Shown: positions 23,930 to 36,669 of the stretch, in pieces | How positions within the stretch are numbered: position 1 is the first letter of the stretch | Layout of the letters: the number at the start of each line of letters is the position of its first letter | Source: Lunularia cruciata | Taxonomy: Eukaryota; Streptophyta; Marchantiopsida; Lunulariales; Lunulariaceae | NCBI GenBank assembly: GCA_948567375.1 | Contig: OX419762.1 | Coordinates: 30,520,608-30,584,607, forward strand | Length of the DNA: 64,000 bases | Reading direction: 5' to 3' | Notes under the pieces: generated by a model | Database searches by the model: none | The model's input: the letters and a program-made list of their open reading frames with translations, nothing else | What the model was told of the DNA's origin: nothing | Program-made: the position numbers and the translations under genes

Positions 23930-24367
23930 TATTCCCCCACCGCTAGTTGGTGACATCCTTGTTGCCAAGGAATCCTCAAACTCTTGTAGAGCTATTGGTG
24001 TATTGTGTATATGAGAAGGGAATACCCTTTCCAAAGGACTTTTTACTAATTGTGTCATTGGCGGCCGGGTTGGATGGTGCAATGTGCAAGTATGAAATCA
24101 ACTTCATACTCCTCATGATCATTGATATGGATGGGAAGAGGAGAAGGTTAGAGATAGGTAGAAAAGAACAATGGGAAACATGGTTTGATTTTTGGAACAT
24201 GGAAGTCAAGATAGATTCACATATGACTAGGGAGAGCAAGTTGATAGAAATAATCTAAGTAATCTCAAGTAGACCTATCTAATTGGGAGTAAGTTTACAA
24301 ACTTGGGTATCAAGTGGGAGAAGCAGATTATTGGAAGAAAGCATGACTTTATTACCTAGTTGAAAAT
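23930..24367 (-). pseudogene. End of pol of element H (integrase tail and chromodomain)
   Basis: Minus-strand remnant next to the 3' LTR. It corresponds to the B1 segment 47,930-48,353, which encodes the GPF-like region and a chromodomain with a VLWKGYPLHEATWEP core. Stops and frame changes abound. It is interrupted at 24367/24368 by element G and resumes at 30762. Confidence 0.6.
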
Positions 24368-25012
24368 TGTAATACTCCAAGGACCAAAGAACTCTCCAAG
24401 AGAGATACAAGAGAGAAAATACAAGTTTCACACTCAATCCTCCAATGCTCCAAAGGAGCACCTTCTCTTTATTATATAACAAAGAGGATCCACTCAAAGG
24501 AAGCTCCACCCTTGGATTAGATACATAGATTGGTGACCTGTCAGCTAGCTCCATCCTTGGATTAGTTTTTGGTATGGGTGACATATCAATCCTTGTCCTA
24601 TCTAGCTGGTCAAATGGGTTTGACCAAAGGGAATCTTTTAGGGAATCTTCTTATAGGGAGCTCAGAATCACATGGATGAGGTACCATTAGAAAGCTCTCA
24701 ATGAGATGAATCATTAAGGAGAAGAATTTAAGCCTTTTCTCCATAAGGGTTTAGAATATTTCTATTTTTGAGGTCTATTCATCCGTTTAGGCTTCCAAAA
24801 TTAGCTCTAAAGTTTTTAGGTTATTTTTAACTTCTGCACTATTAGTAGAAGTACTCTTTTGGTCACACCTTTGTCTTTTGCACTATTTAGTAGAAGTACT
24901 CTTTTGGTCACACCTTTGTCTGATCTACCTAGCCCATTGGACACAACATCCTTCTAGATATTACCAAGCCAATTTTCACCTCTAGATACTATGTCTAGTT
25001 GCTTGTATTACA
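24368..25012 (-). repeat. 3' LTR of element G
   Basis: The 645-bp LTR is about 48 bp longer than its 5' partner. The excess is explained by a direct duplication of about 43-46 bp at 24,837-24,925, where the word agtagaagtactcttttggt appears twice. The 5' LTR has a single copy, so the duplication followed insertion. Confidence 0.85.
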
Positions 25013-25129
25013 AATCTCCCCCCTTTTAAGACGTAACGTACTCGTTTCAAAGTTGTTGTTCAAAAGATTGAACTAACACTGGTGCTTTGGTCAAGTTGGT
25101 TGTTGGCTCCTATGTTGCCTTGTATAGTA

Positions 25130-28100
25130 GGTACCCTTTCTAATGGACTAGATATTCTACACATGGATGGCGAGTACCACGGATGCATTTTTGGAGAATG
25201 CGTTTGACCTCATACTCCTCCGTCTTATCAACAAGGGTTGGACAAGGTCGACTTTCTTGGATGGAAGAGAAGTGAGGTGGCCGGGGAGCAAATTGGCATA
25301 ATAAGGAAACATGAAACACCAAGTGGATCTTTATATATGGTGGTAGCTCAAGGTGACAAGCCACCGTGCCGATGGAATGAAGGATAGAGAAAGGTCTAAT
25401 AAAATGAGGTTTGAGCTTATGAGGACCAACTAACTTGAGATTGGTGGTTGACAACCAGACTTGATCTCCCACATTGAACTCCATGTGTTGTTGGAGTGCA
25501 TCTACCAATTTTGGGTGATCTATAACCAGTGCTTGGCATGCTCCACACCTTGTTGGATTTTAGAAACAAAAGTGTTGACAATGTCAACCTTGGTAGCCAT
25601 TGGTGATGACGGAACTTCTTCAAGCTTGAAGGTGTGAAAGGATGCTCTCCATACATGAGAAGAATAATGTGACCTGTGTAGAGGCATTCACTGAATTGTT
25701 GTTAGTAAATTCCACCAATGGGAGTAAGGTGTCCCAACTCTCTTGCTCATCCAAAGTAAAGCCCCAAAGAACGTCCTCAATAGTTCAATTTGCCCTCTTT
25801 ATTTGTCCATTGGTCTGTGGAGAGTAAGTTGTGGACATAGCCAATTTGGTTTTGAAGAAACTAAAGATTTTTCTCTAAAACAAACTAGTGAATTGAGTGC
25901 CTCTATCAGATGAGCACTCAAGATAGCAATGATGGGAAAAGAATGCATTTAAGTACAATTGAGCTAGTTGTGGAGCAATCACATCCTTGGTGGTAGGACG
26001 TACATGAATCATTTTGCTAAGTTGGTTGAAAAAGACTACAATGGAGTCAAACCCATAGGTGGTCTTGGGCAATCCACAAACCAGATCCATACTTACATGT
26101 TCCCAATGTTGTGTAGGAGTGGGGAGAGGTTGGAGGAGTCATGTGGGAGCTTGATTAGAAGCCTTATTTTGTTGACAAAGTAGGCAGCTCCAATGCTATA
26201 TTCCATATATTCCATCACATTGTTGCTCATCTTGGGCCAATAATAATGGTGTTTAACCACATCCAAGGTCTTTCCCACTCCAATGTGACATGTAATGGCA
26301 AAATTGTGACATTCTACAAGGATGGTGGTTCTTAGATCTGTGTCATATGAGATCCACAACCTACTATCACAAAAGATGAGTCCTTGGGTGTTGGTGATAC
26401 CTTTGGATGATTGAGCAATCGCAATCTATGGATCAATTTTTGTAGCAACAAAAATCCTAGGCCAGAATTCAAGGTTCATCTTGATTTCCACCACCAAATT
26501 TTTTGCCTTTGGCATTTGGGTGAATGCGTCTACAAGTTGCTTCTTACCTTCCATATATCCAATTGTCATGTTGAATTGTTTTCTCCACTTTGCCCACCAA
26601 ATCTATTGACAAGAAAGATCTTTTTGTGTCTTGAGGTAGACTAGAGGTTTGTGGTCCATCTCTACCAAAAATGCCTTCTCACCCAGATAGTGCTTCCAAT
26701 GCTTGGTTGCAAGAACAATGGCCAACTCTTCTTGTTTGGTGGTGTGATAGTTTCATTCTACCAGTGATAATTTACAAGAGAAATACGTAATTGGGTGCAA
26801 TCCATCTTGCCTTTCTTGTTGTAGGATTGCTTCTATTGCTACACCTGATGCATCTATAACCATCTTGATTGGACATTTTGGGTTATACCATTTCAAGATT
26901 CATGCACGTAGTAATGCATCTTTCAACACCTGAAAGGCCAAATTTTGTGTGGTTCTCCATATCCACTTCTTCCCCTTGCCCAATAGTGTTGTTAGAGGCT
27001 ATGCAATCTTGGAGACGTCCTTGATAAATTGATGATAAAACCTCATCAATCACAAGAAACTCTTGAGTTGAGTCTGATCTTCTAGAGCACTCTAGTGTTG
27101 AGTGACCTCTATTTTATATGTTAATACTTGGATACCCTCTACACTTACTCTATGCCCTATGTAGTCTACTTCAAATTTGCCAAACTTGCACTTTGAGATT
27201 TTTCCATACAATTGATTCTATCATATAATTTGGAAGACTTCTTATAGATGTTGCTTATGCTCTATTAGTGTCCTACTATAGACTAAGATGTCATCAAGAA
27301 AAATAATAACAGATTTATCTAAGTACGGACAAAATATTTTGTTCATCAAACTCATGAAAGGGGTTGGAGCATTGGTGAGCCCAAACAATATCACCAAGTA
27401 CTCAAAGTGACCATACCTTGTTCAAAAGGCCGTTATGTGCATGTCTTCTTCCACAATCCTGATTTGGTTGTAACCGCTCCACAAATCAAGTTTGGTGAGA
27501 TGCCTTGCCCCATTGAGTTGATCAAACAAGTCATCCATGTGAGGTAATGGATATTTGTTCTTCACCGTTTGTTGATTCAATCCCTTGTATTCAATACACA
27601 TGCGCATTGTTCCGTCCTTCTTCTTCACAAACAATGCAGGAGCTCGATATGGTGATACATCAGGTTAGATTAACCCCTCCTACAACATATCCTTGATTTG
27701 AGCCTTAAACTCCTCCAACTCATGAGGTGATAATCCATATGAGGCCTTACAAGGAGGTGTCGTCCCAAGAAGTATCTTAATTTTATGATCTACTATCCTT
27801 TTTAGTGGTAAAATTATGAGTAATTCATCCCAAAAGACATCTTGGAAATCATTGACTACATCTTTCAATTTCTCAGGAATTTTTCCATTTTTTTGGGCAC
27901 TCTGGATGTCTCTTATTAAACCCATGAAACATCTATTTGTCTTACCAATAGATGTGATCTTTATGATATACAAAGGCAACTCTTGCCTTTGTGATTTTCC
28001 TTTAATCCCAAAGATCTTCCATTGACTAGTTTTCACTACTTTCTTTCTCCAATCCACCATGTAGTTGTAGTGCTCCATCCATGGTATACCAAAGATTGCA

Positions 28101-28430
28101 TCATAATGGGCTAGTAGTATCACTCACCACTTGATTGCTTCTTGATACCCTCCTACAAAGAGTATTACCTTTCTAGGTAGAAACTCAATCCTCTTTTTTT
28201 TACCATTAGGTGACTCTACTTTGTCCTTCTCATCCTTCTCTAGTTCCATCCTTAACCTTATTGCAACAAAGCAAGACAAGAAACTCTCTATTGCCCTAGG
28301 GTCTATCAACACTCTCACTGGATTGCCTTCTCGCATTCCATTTACAACAATTAATTGTGCATTTATCTTCCTCCTTCTTTGCACACTCGTCCTCTTCCTT
28401 CCCCTGCTTTTACCCTTCTTCATCAAATTA
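25130..28430 (-). pseudogene. Element G pol: protease, RT, RNase H, integrase, chromodomain
   Basis: Reading leftward on the minus strand: protease with LIDPRAIESFLS (28,330-28,370), a spacer, RT with [20 protein letters not shown] and [11 protein letters not shown] (27,422-27,634), RNase H remnants, the zinc-binding and catalytic parts of integrase (26,090-26,360 and 25,875-26,090, with MDLVCGLPKTT and SDRGTQFTSLF), and the chromodomain (25,140-25,260, ending near RILQKCIRGTRHPCVEYLV). The active-site Ser or Thr of the protease is Pro, as in the other family A copies. Many stops and frameshifts make it inactive. Confidence 0.8.
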
Positions 28431-29580
28431 GTAAGACTGTAAGGTATATTTAGTGGTAATCTTTGTTTTCTGATGTGGTTTCCATATCGTACTCTTCAAT
28501 TTGTCTCTCCATGTGGTTTGGTGGTTGCTTGTTTAGAGGCTGAGAGTCTCTAAGATGGCAAGCATGACAATTGATAATTATGTGCCCAATTTGGCCACAA
28601 TTTTAATATCATCCTTGTTTTGCTCAAGCCTCCTCTCCCCGTAGGACTCCTTCTTTCCTTTCTTTGACCTGTCCTCATTCTCCTTGGAGAGGTCTTGCTC
28701 CTCTATCCCCAAATTGAATGTTGCTCAATTCCATGGGAATTGGTCCACCAAAATGGTGTATCTTGGCCCGATAGTTTTGCATCAATGTTATTGCTTCACC
28801 TCCTCCAAGTGCTCCTACTATTCTTTGAGCATAGACAATGGCTTCAAAAAAACTACAAGGATTTTGCATCATTACCTCTTGGCAAATCCACTCTTTTAAT
28901 CCTCTCTTGAAATTGTCAAGAGCTTCAGTTGGGCTTATATTAGTTATCACAACCAATAGATCTAAAAATACCTCCATGTACTCTTGTATGTTATTCTTCT
29001 ACTTCAACCTCCAAAGTCTGGTTCACGCCATTTGCACAGAATCCAGAAATTATAAATTCTTGAGCAACCCTTCTTGCATGGATATCCAAGTGGTCTCTCT
29101 TCCTTCCACTGGCAATGAGCATTCCTAAGCGTCATACTATGTGAGGGCTTTATCAGTCAAGTACCCACATGCAAACACTCATGTAGAATGATCAATTATC
29201 TTTGTTGTGAACAATCAAAGGTATCAATTCATTGAAATCCATTCATTCTTGAAATCTAATTTCCACTACTCTCATGGAACTTGTTCCTTGTAAGGCTCAA
29301 GTTGCACATCCTTTTCATTCATAGTAACAATGTGGCTTGGTTGTTGATTGGAATCAATATCATTGGCATGCATAACTCTCTAGGTACTTTGATTGCCGGT
29401 GTTGGTTGTTTAGATGGCTCCCTTTCTTGAATTACTTGATCATTCTTGACACTATGTATTTGATTTAGCAACTCCTCCATGGTCATCTTGATTTCTCAAA
29501 ACTTGTTCAACATCCCCTGCATTCCTTGCATCAACTCCTGCCACTACAAATCCATGATTCTTACACACGTCCAATGTTCA
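28431..29580 (-). pseudogene. Element G gag
   Basis: A minus-strand gag remnant. Open parts include MEVFLDLLVVITNISPTEALDNF onward (28,675-28,977), equal to residues after the gag core in element A, with GALGGGEA and IPMELSNIQF. The zinc-knuckle area near 28,560-28,620 is degraded. Stops break the frame at several points. Confidence 0.7.
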
Positions 29581-29616
29581 ATTGCTACTTCCTACTTCAA
29601 TAAAGGGTTATAATGG

Positions 29617-30025
29617 TCACTTGGGGGGGTGCAAAACTATGGGGACTACCATTGGGACCTTAAAGGCTATCACTTGTTGATAATATTCCTCACCAAGATT
29701 AAGGACTACAAAATCCTTAAACATCACTTTTGGTCTCACTACATAGTAGATTTCTACTTGCTTGTTGAAAGGATGAGGATTCAATACATTCAAATCCATA
29801 ACATCATAATAGAATGTAGATTGTCAAATCACACTCTCTGTCATATACCACCATAGGTAGAATCACCGAGTTTGGTGAATTCATCACTCTATTCATTAAT
29901 TCTTCTCCAAAGTGATAAACTAGAGATACTCTCATTTTCTCACAATGGATGTACATAATCTTGATGTGAAATGGATTCAAAAATGAAAAGCTAAGTGAAA
30001 AAAATTGTCCTCTTGGTGCTTCCAT
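29617..30025 (-). CDS. Two small conserved leader ORFs of family A (copy in G)
   Basis: The first ORF (30025-29804, 73 codons) begins MEAPRGQFFSLSF and ends YDRECDLTIYILL. The second (29799-29617) begins MDLNVLNPHPFNKQVEIYY. The same pair, with the same lengths and order, lies between PBS and gag in element A (38,383-38,812), and decayed versions occur in CE and D. They lack similarity to any domain I know. They may encode an extra protein or an N-terminal gag extension split by a frame change. Confidence 0.55.
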
Positions 30026-30164
30026 CCCATCCCGTTCTCCAAAACACTTCCCAAGTCTAGCAATTACATTGTGTTCCCCCTCAAATTACTCAATTTCAGT
30101 AGCTTGTGCTCTTCCAAGAAGGGTCATCCACTCTCTTGGATTAAAACACCTACTTTGATACCAT

Positions 30165-30761
30165 TGTACTACTCCAAGGACCAAAGAACTCTCCAAAAGA
30201 GATACAAGAGAGAAAACAAAAGTTTCATACTCAATCCTCTGATGCCCCAAAGGAGCACCTTCTCTTTATTATATAGCAAAGAAGATCTCCTCAAAGGAAG
30301 CTCCACCCTTGGATCATATACATGGATTGGTGACCTATCAGCTAGCTCTATCCTTGGATTAGTTATTTGGATGGGTGACATGTAAGTGCTTGTCCTATCT
30401 AGCTGGTCAAATGGGTTTGACCAAAGGGAATCTTTTGGGAATATTCCTATAGGGAGCTCAGAATTGCATGGGTGAGGTACCATTGGAAGCCTATGACAAG
30501 AAAAATCATTAGTGAGGGAATGCAAGCCCATTTTCTTGAAGAGAATGATTCTTTTTATTTTTTGAGGTCTAATTTATTCATTTAGGCCTCCAAAATTAGC
30601 TCTAAAGTTTTCAAGCTATTTTTAGCTTTTGCTTTATTAGTAGAAATATTGTTTTGGTGACACATTTGTCTGATCTACCTAGCCTATTGTACAAAACATC
30701 CTTCTAGATATTACAAGCCAATTTCCCCCTCTAGATAATATGTCTAGCGGCTTGTATTACA
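30165..30761 (-). repeat. 5' LTR of element G
   Basis: A 597-bp minus-strand LTR bounded by tgtactactcc at 30165 and ttgtattaca ending at 30761. The PBS complement tttgatacca lies directly to its left. It pairs with 24368-25012. Confidence 0.88.
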
Positions 30762-31985
30762 AAAAGTGAGATCGCATCAATGATTATCAACATTTGCTTT
30801 TGCACATTTTGAGCAATAAGGAGATGTGACTTGGCTTGGTGTAGGGATTTAGATAACATGAATAACAAGGTAGAAGTATGTGGGACTTGAGATGGCAACA
30901 GAGCAAGAAGGGAATCTAGAACAAGTGGATCTTGCTTCTCATTAAGGAAGAAGAGAGAAAAACCAATACTTGCCTACTTGGAATTATTGTAAGCAAACTC
31001 AATAATTGCAAGATATGTATCCCAATTAGTGTGGTTGACATTGAAAAAAGCACGTAATATGTCTTCCAAAATGTAATTTATTTGTTCTATTTGTCCATCT
31101 ATTTGAGGATGATAAACTATAGATAAGGCAAGCATGGTTACAATAAGTTGAAAAAGCACTCGCTAAAATTTACCAATAAAGCATGGATCTTGATAAGAGA
31201 TGAGGACTCTTGGCATTGCATGGTGCTTGAAGACAATGTCAAAGTAGATTTAGGCTAATGTTGGAGCATCAAAGGTATCCATGGTAGGTGCCAAACAAAT
31301 ATGCTTGTTGAGCTTATGAACATTATGATGGTTGTATAGCTCTAGTCCATCTTTTGCAAGGATGTGATGAGGTTTAAGCTTACATGTTCTCAATGGATAG
31401 ATGGAATTGGTAGTGGTTGAAGGAGTCCATTTGAATTTTGGTTATTGCCTTATTGTGTTGGTAGCTCTCACAAGATCAAATAAACTCTCAAACCTCTAGT
31501 GCCATGTTGGGCCATGACCATTGGCATTGTAGGGTACCTAAAGTTTTGTCCACACCCATGTGACCAACAATTAATAAGGCATGGGCTTCTTGAAGGTGCA
31601 AAAGTTGTAGATCACCCTTGGCTGGAATATAGATCCGGTCCTCATAGAAGAGAAGGCATTCCTTGAAGAAGAAGGTGTTGTATTCCTTGTCATGTGCTAC
31701 AAGATGACCTTGTACCATTTGAAAGAAGAGTTCTTATTGTAAAGTGGTCCTAAACTCAATTTGGACTTTTGAGCCAATTGACACTATTGTAATTTCTGAT
31801 ATGATGAAAGATTCATGAAGATTCTTCAAATCAAGTCATCATGATAGAGCATTGGGAATATCATAGAACCTACCAAGTTTTTACTCAAGTTTGATGTCAA
31901 ATAACTATAGTTGTTGCTTCTATCAATGATGTTGAGTCTTTATGTGCTCCAAATGTAATGTTTGCAACTAAGATTTGCATGATCA
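30762..31985 (-). pseudogene. Element H pol, integrase and RNase H remnants
   Basis: Minus-strand homology to B1 46,680-47,880: the integrase core end (YHPQIDGQIEQINYILEDIL and EFAYNNSK at 30,974-31,159), the zinc-binding part (EAHALLIVGHMGVDKTLGTLQ at 31,500-31,600) and the RNase H end (about 31,930-31,985). RT, protease and gag are absent. The next sequence is the 5' LTR fragment. Confidence 0.75.
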
Positions 31986-32111
31986 CTTTTTTTCCTAAGA
32001 GATGACTCTTTGGAAAACTTCTCAAGAAGCTTCCTAAGAGTCTTCTTCTTAGAGTGCAAACTAAGCTAGTATGGAAGTTTCTCAAGAAGCTTCATTCTAA
32101 AAGCCACGTAC
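31986..32111 (-). repeat. Left part of the 5' LTR of element H
   Basis: Decayed family B LTR sequence with repeated aagaagcttc words. It breaks off at 32111, where element CE begins, and resumes at 60965. The last 5 bp, CGTAC, pair with TCTAC at 60965-60969. Intact family members have CCTAC at this point, so each side differs by one base from the original target. Confidence 0.7.
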
Positions 32112-32695
32112 TGTAATACCAATAGCTAGATATATTATCTAAAAGTTCAAATTGGTTTGGTAACATCAAGAAGGATATTATATATGATGGACTTAGTAAA
32201 TCAGATAAAGGTGTCACCAAAAGAGTAGTTCTATAAAAAGGGCAAGAGCCAAAAACAACTTGAAAAATCTAGAGCCAATTTTGGAGGCCTAAATGTATGA
32301 ATTAGTCATTGAAAATAGATTGGTTATTCCTAAAGGAAAAAAAAGTTGGCCTTCCTTCTCCTTGTTTGTCTCATCAATAGCTTTTCAATGGTACCTCACC
32401 CATGCAGTTATGAGATTTCTACAAAAAGAGTCCCTTTGGTCAAAATTAGTTGACCAACCAAATAGGACAAAAACCGACTTGTCATCCATGCATGCAACTA
32501 ATCTAAGGATGGAGCTTGTTGGTAGGTCACCAATCCATGTATCTCATCCAAAGGTGGAGCTTCTTTTGAGAGAATCCTCTTTGTTATATAATAAAGACAA
32601 GGTGTTCCTTTGGGGCATCAAATTATTGAGTTTAGAGCTTTGTGTTTCTTCTCCTATATTTCTCTTGGAAGTTCCACAATCCTCAAAATATTACA
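32112..32695 (+). repeat. 5' LTR of element CE
   Basis: A 584-bp LTR from tgtaataccaatagctag to aaatattaca, followed by a mutated PBS (tggtattagagtg). It contains the family TATA region (ttatataataaag at about 32,583-32,595). Confidence 0.85.
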
Positions 32696-33004
32696 ATGGT
32701 ATTAGAGTGAGTGTTTCAATCCAAGAGAGTGGATCATGCCTCTTGGATGAACATGAGCTATTGAGATTAGTAATTTTGAGAAGAGAAACCATAGTGCAAC
32801 CGATAGACTAGGAGTGTGTTAGAGAGAAGATTGGATGGAGGCTCCTGAAGGACAATTTCTTGCACTCCACTTTTTGTTATTGAATTCATTTTAGATCAAG
32901 ATTATGTACATCCAACATGAACAAGTGAGAGTATATCTTGTTTACCATTTTGGAGTAGAGTTCATAGATAGAATAATAAATTCACCCAACCTAGTGATTC
33001 TACC

Positions 33005-34920
33005 TGTGATACCCACATTTTTCATTTTGGACGAGTTTTGAAGAAAAAGTGTCTTGCTGAAACCAAATTGAAACCAAATGGAGAAGAAATGAGTGCAAAC
33101 TTGTGTTTTGATCAGACTCGAGGGAGTCTACTTCGTGTAAGAGAAGAAGGTCTTGGATTGGATCAAACCCAAAGAAGTTTATTTTGCGTCAGAGGAGGGA
33201 AAAACTCGGATCAGACGTTGAAGGAGTGCAAACCCGAAGGAGAAATAGAAGTTGTAGGTCAGGATTCTTGCGGGGGCCATATCTCAATTCACACAAGTCC
33301 AAATCAAGTGTGCTATATCTTGTTGGAAGTGTCTCGTTCAGGGCTTTCCATTGCTACCAAAATCGCAAAGTTTAGAGGGCTGTAGAAGAAGTTACAAGGA
33401 TTTGAAGTTTTTGGAGTAGATGTACTTTGGGTTGAGGTTTTTCGGGTTGGTATCTTCGGGTCAATGGGACTTCGTACTTTGGACTTTGGGTTTACATGAC
33501 TTTGGTCTAAAAAATTTGCCTCAAGACTAAGATGATCGACTAAATCCGAAGAAGTTGGACCTCGGAGTGCAGTGAAGGTGACTTTGGGAATCTTGCGAGA
33601 AGCATCAGAGGAAGTTAAAGTAGGGAAAGAAGGTAGTTAGGATACCCATGACTTCAATTTCAATTCTGATTGAAGATGGAACATGAATTGAAGGAGAAAT
33701 AGCAGTAGTGAATAAACCCAAAGTGCAAGAGCAGACAATAAGTGTCTTTGGGTCAGTTACATGAGTGATTAGGGGAAAGTGGGTTACAAATTGAAGGTGT
33801 AGATAGTGTATTCATGCTTTCAATTACAATTCTTGACAATGACACAATAGAATTAGTAAAGGAATTAATAGTAGTTAGACCCGAAGTAAGAGAGATAGGA
33901 GTGCAGGTGTCTTTGGATTTGACATTTGACACCTTAGAGAAGAGTGGGTCGGGAGATAAAGATTTAAAAGGCTTAATTATGATAGGAAATTGCAAATCAG
34001 GAAGGAGAAGTGTTGGAATTAGTGGAGGAATTGGGAGTTGTGAAACCCGAGGACAAAGTAGTAGGAAATAAATTTATTTCGGGTTTGGGTTTGAAAGCAA
34101 AGGAAGAAGTAGACATTGGATTGGATTAGTAATAATTTTGAGATTTGAAGAGGCAGATATGAAGAGGTGAATTGTCATTTCAGATCTGCAGGTTAGAAAA
34201 GTTGTTGTAGAACAGTATAGTTGTTAGAACTGTCGATTTGTTCACTACTTAAGAGTGATATTTGCAGTATCATGTTGTTCAGTGCTCATAATTCTGAGAA
34301 TAGATAAAGCAAAGTGCTGTGAAGTAGTGCTCGTCGCTTGAGCTTGATTCCAAGTATCAACTTTGTAATTGTGTTTGTGAGTGTGGAGAAATTCAAAGTG
34401 CAAGTCAGTATGCTTGTTGGATGTTGGTTTCCACAGCCTTGATCTTCACTCTGTGTGTTTGATCCTGAGTGAAGTGCAATCGGAGCAATGCCTTGATAGA
34501 TCTGAGAGGAATTGTAGTGTTGGTAGTATTCTGCATTTGTTAGTGCAGTGCGAAGTTGATGTGAAGCAATTTTGATCAAGGAAGTTGTGCCTTCAGTGGA
34601 GGGGTGGAACACAATTCTGAGGCAAAGTCGTTTTGCAGTGAAGTGTCATTTTCGGGAGAGCCTGAATCATCACAATCAAGATTGTTTGGAAAGATTTGTT
34701 GGAGTTGTGATTATGGAGTGTGAATTTGTGACAAGACTGCAAATCAGTACTTGTTACTCTTTTCTGGGTGTGGTTTCTACCTGAGAGATTAAAGACGCAA
34801 CCAATAAGAACTACATGTTACTATTTGACTTTGTATTTGACCAATTCTGACTCGTATCTCTACGGGAACAAACTTTACTTACTCGATTGCCGCAAAAGTG
34901 ATATTTGCCGGATTGTCACA
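33005..34920. mobile_element. Long solo LTR of an unrelated element
   Basis: A 1,916-bp insertion that starts TGTGATACCC and ends GATTGTCACA, giving the TG...CA ends of an LTR. It is flanked by perfect 5-bp duplications CTACC at 33000-33004 and 34921-34925. The leader of element CE is continuous when it is removed: gtgattctacc resumes as the equivalent of cgtgatcatatata. It has no terminal direct repeats, PBS or polypurine tract, and no coding similarity, so a solo LTR fits best. Its composition is richer in G and C, and less stop-ridden, than its host, consistent with recent arrival. It matches neither family A nor family B. A non-autonomous element with very short ends is the alternative. 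Confidence 0.75.
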
Positions 34921-34925
34921 CTACC

Positions 34926-36501
34926 CGTGATCATATATAATAGACACTAGGACTTGACAATCTACATTCTATTATGATGGGTCTAAATATACCAAATCCT
35001 CTCCCTTTCAACACTCAAAGTAGAAATCCGTTATATTGTTAGACCAAAAGTGATGTTTAGGGATTTCATTATCTGCAATTTTGGTGAGGAATATTAGCAA
35101 TAAGTGATAGCTTTTGAAATCCCATAGTAGTCTTAATAGTCTATGCTCCCTCTTGAGTGATCATATTAATCCTCTATTGAAGTGGGAAGTAGCAATTGAG
35201 CATTTGCCGTGGGTAAGAATCATGGATACATAGTTGCAAGATCTGATGCAAAGAATGCATCACTTGCACAAGATATTGAACAAGTTTAGGGAGATCAAGA
35301 TGAACATAGAGGCATTGCAAAGTCAAGTACGTACCTTTAGGAATGATCAAGCAATGGAAGAAGGGAAATTGTCCTAAAACCTAGTACTAGCAACCAAAGT
35401 ACCTAGAGAATCACTCATGCTAATGACACCAACCCCGGTCAACAATGAAGCCACATTGTTACTATTGATGAAGAAAACATGAAATATCAAGCCTTACAAT
35501 GGATAATGTTCCATGGGAGTAGTGGAGAATTGGATTTCAAGAACGAATCAATACTTTTGATTATTCACAACTTAGATCACTAATTGTTTTGTAGGCATGT
35601 TTGCATATGGGTATTTGATTAATAAAGCTCTCACATGGTATGATGCTTAGGAACAATCAATGTTTGCAAAAGGAAGACAAGTCACTTGGATGACAATGTA
35701 AGAAAGGCTTCTAACAAGTTTCCAACTTGTGGATTCTATGCAGATTGCCTAAACTTGACTATGGGGTTTGAAGTAGAAGAACAATGTACAAGAGTACATG
35801 GAGGTATTTCTTGATCTATAGGTTGCAATAACAGACATGATTCCAACAAAAGCTTTGGATAATTTCAAACAAGGGTTAAAAGTGCAAATTTTCCAAGAAG
35901 TAGTGGTACAAAACCCTTGCATTGTTTTTGAAGCCATTGCTTGAGCTCAAAGAATAGCAGGGGTGCTTGGAGGAGGTGAAGAGCTTGTCTTGACTCAACA
36001 TTATATGGTTGAAACACCATACTTTGGTGGTCTAATTTCTACTAAATTGGGCAACATTTGGTTCCAAGATCAAGGAGCACAACTGCTCCAAGGAGAACGG
36101 GGACGGGTCAAAGAAAGGAGAGTTGGAATCCCACAAGGAGAAGAGACTCATGTAGAACAACATTGTTGTTAAAATTTCAGCTGAGTTGGGTACATAGCCA
36201 TCAATTGTTGTGCTCATCTTCCTAAAGTTCCCTCATCTCCATATAGGCAATCTTTGAACAACATGGAGAGAAAAATTGAAGAGGAAGATGTGGAAATCAA
36301 ATTGGAAAATGAAGATCACTAGTAAATGTACCTTGTGGCCTTATTGGCTCAATGGAGAAGCAAAAAACCAAGGGGAGAAAGAAGACGAGTGCATAAAGAT
36401 TTAGAAAGACAAACTCATAGTTGATTGTTGTGAATGGAGTCCTAGAAGGCAATCAAGTGAGAATATTGATAGATCTTGGAGCAATAGAGAATCTTTGATC
36501 T
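34926..36501 (+). pseudogene. Element CE leader end, gag and start of protease
   Basis: This runs parallel to element A 38,570-40,110. It contains the second leader ORF region (about 34,980-35,160), the gag start near 35,222, the gag core (about 35,620-36,060) and a zinc-knuckle remnant (cattgttgttaaaatttcag at 36,160). The protease start with LIDLGAIENL is cut at 36501 by element B1. In-frame stops are frequent (for example TAA and TAG at tryptophan and glutamine positions). Confidence 0.75.
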
Positions 36502-36669
36502 TGTAACAATATGGAGTTTAGTGATGAAGTTAGTCAGGAGTTTAGCGACAAAGTAGTCGGGCTTACAAAGTAGCACATAAGACAAAGTAGCCTAGAATAT
36601 TCCGGAAGTATCTAGGAAGCTTCTTGGGAAGCTTCCCGGTTAGCTTAGCTTGCACCTTAAGTAAGTAGC

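Larger units (their letters stand above)
24368..30761 (-). mobile_element. Element G: full-length family A gypsy chromovirus
   Basis: A minus-strand element of 6.4 kb with 3' LTR 24368-25012 and 5' LTR 30165-30761. It has a PBS complement at about 30,154-30,163 (tttgatacca), a polypurine tract complement at about 25,015-25,026, and leader ORFs, gag, protease, RT, RNase H, integrase and chromodomain in the usual Ty3/gypsy order. It inserted in pol of element H, which resumes on the right with its caggtgagac-like integrase tail. Flanks are aaaat (24363-24367) and aaaag (30762-30766), a target duplication with one mismatch. All genes carry stops. Confidence 0.88.

Noticed and set aside
33038-33385. 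115-codon frame inside the long solo LTR
   Set aside because: No motif is recognisable, another frame overlaps it, and LTRs often hold chance frames. It is not called as a gene.
36340-36375. aaaaaac run near the gag-pol overlap of CE, considered as a -1 frameshift heptamer
   Set aside because: In the gag frame the bases read AGC AAA AAA, so the first slippery position does not fit the X XXY YYZ rule, and the run is not conserved in element A.
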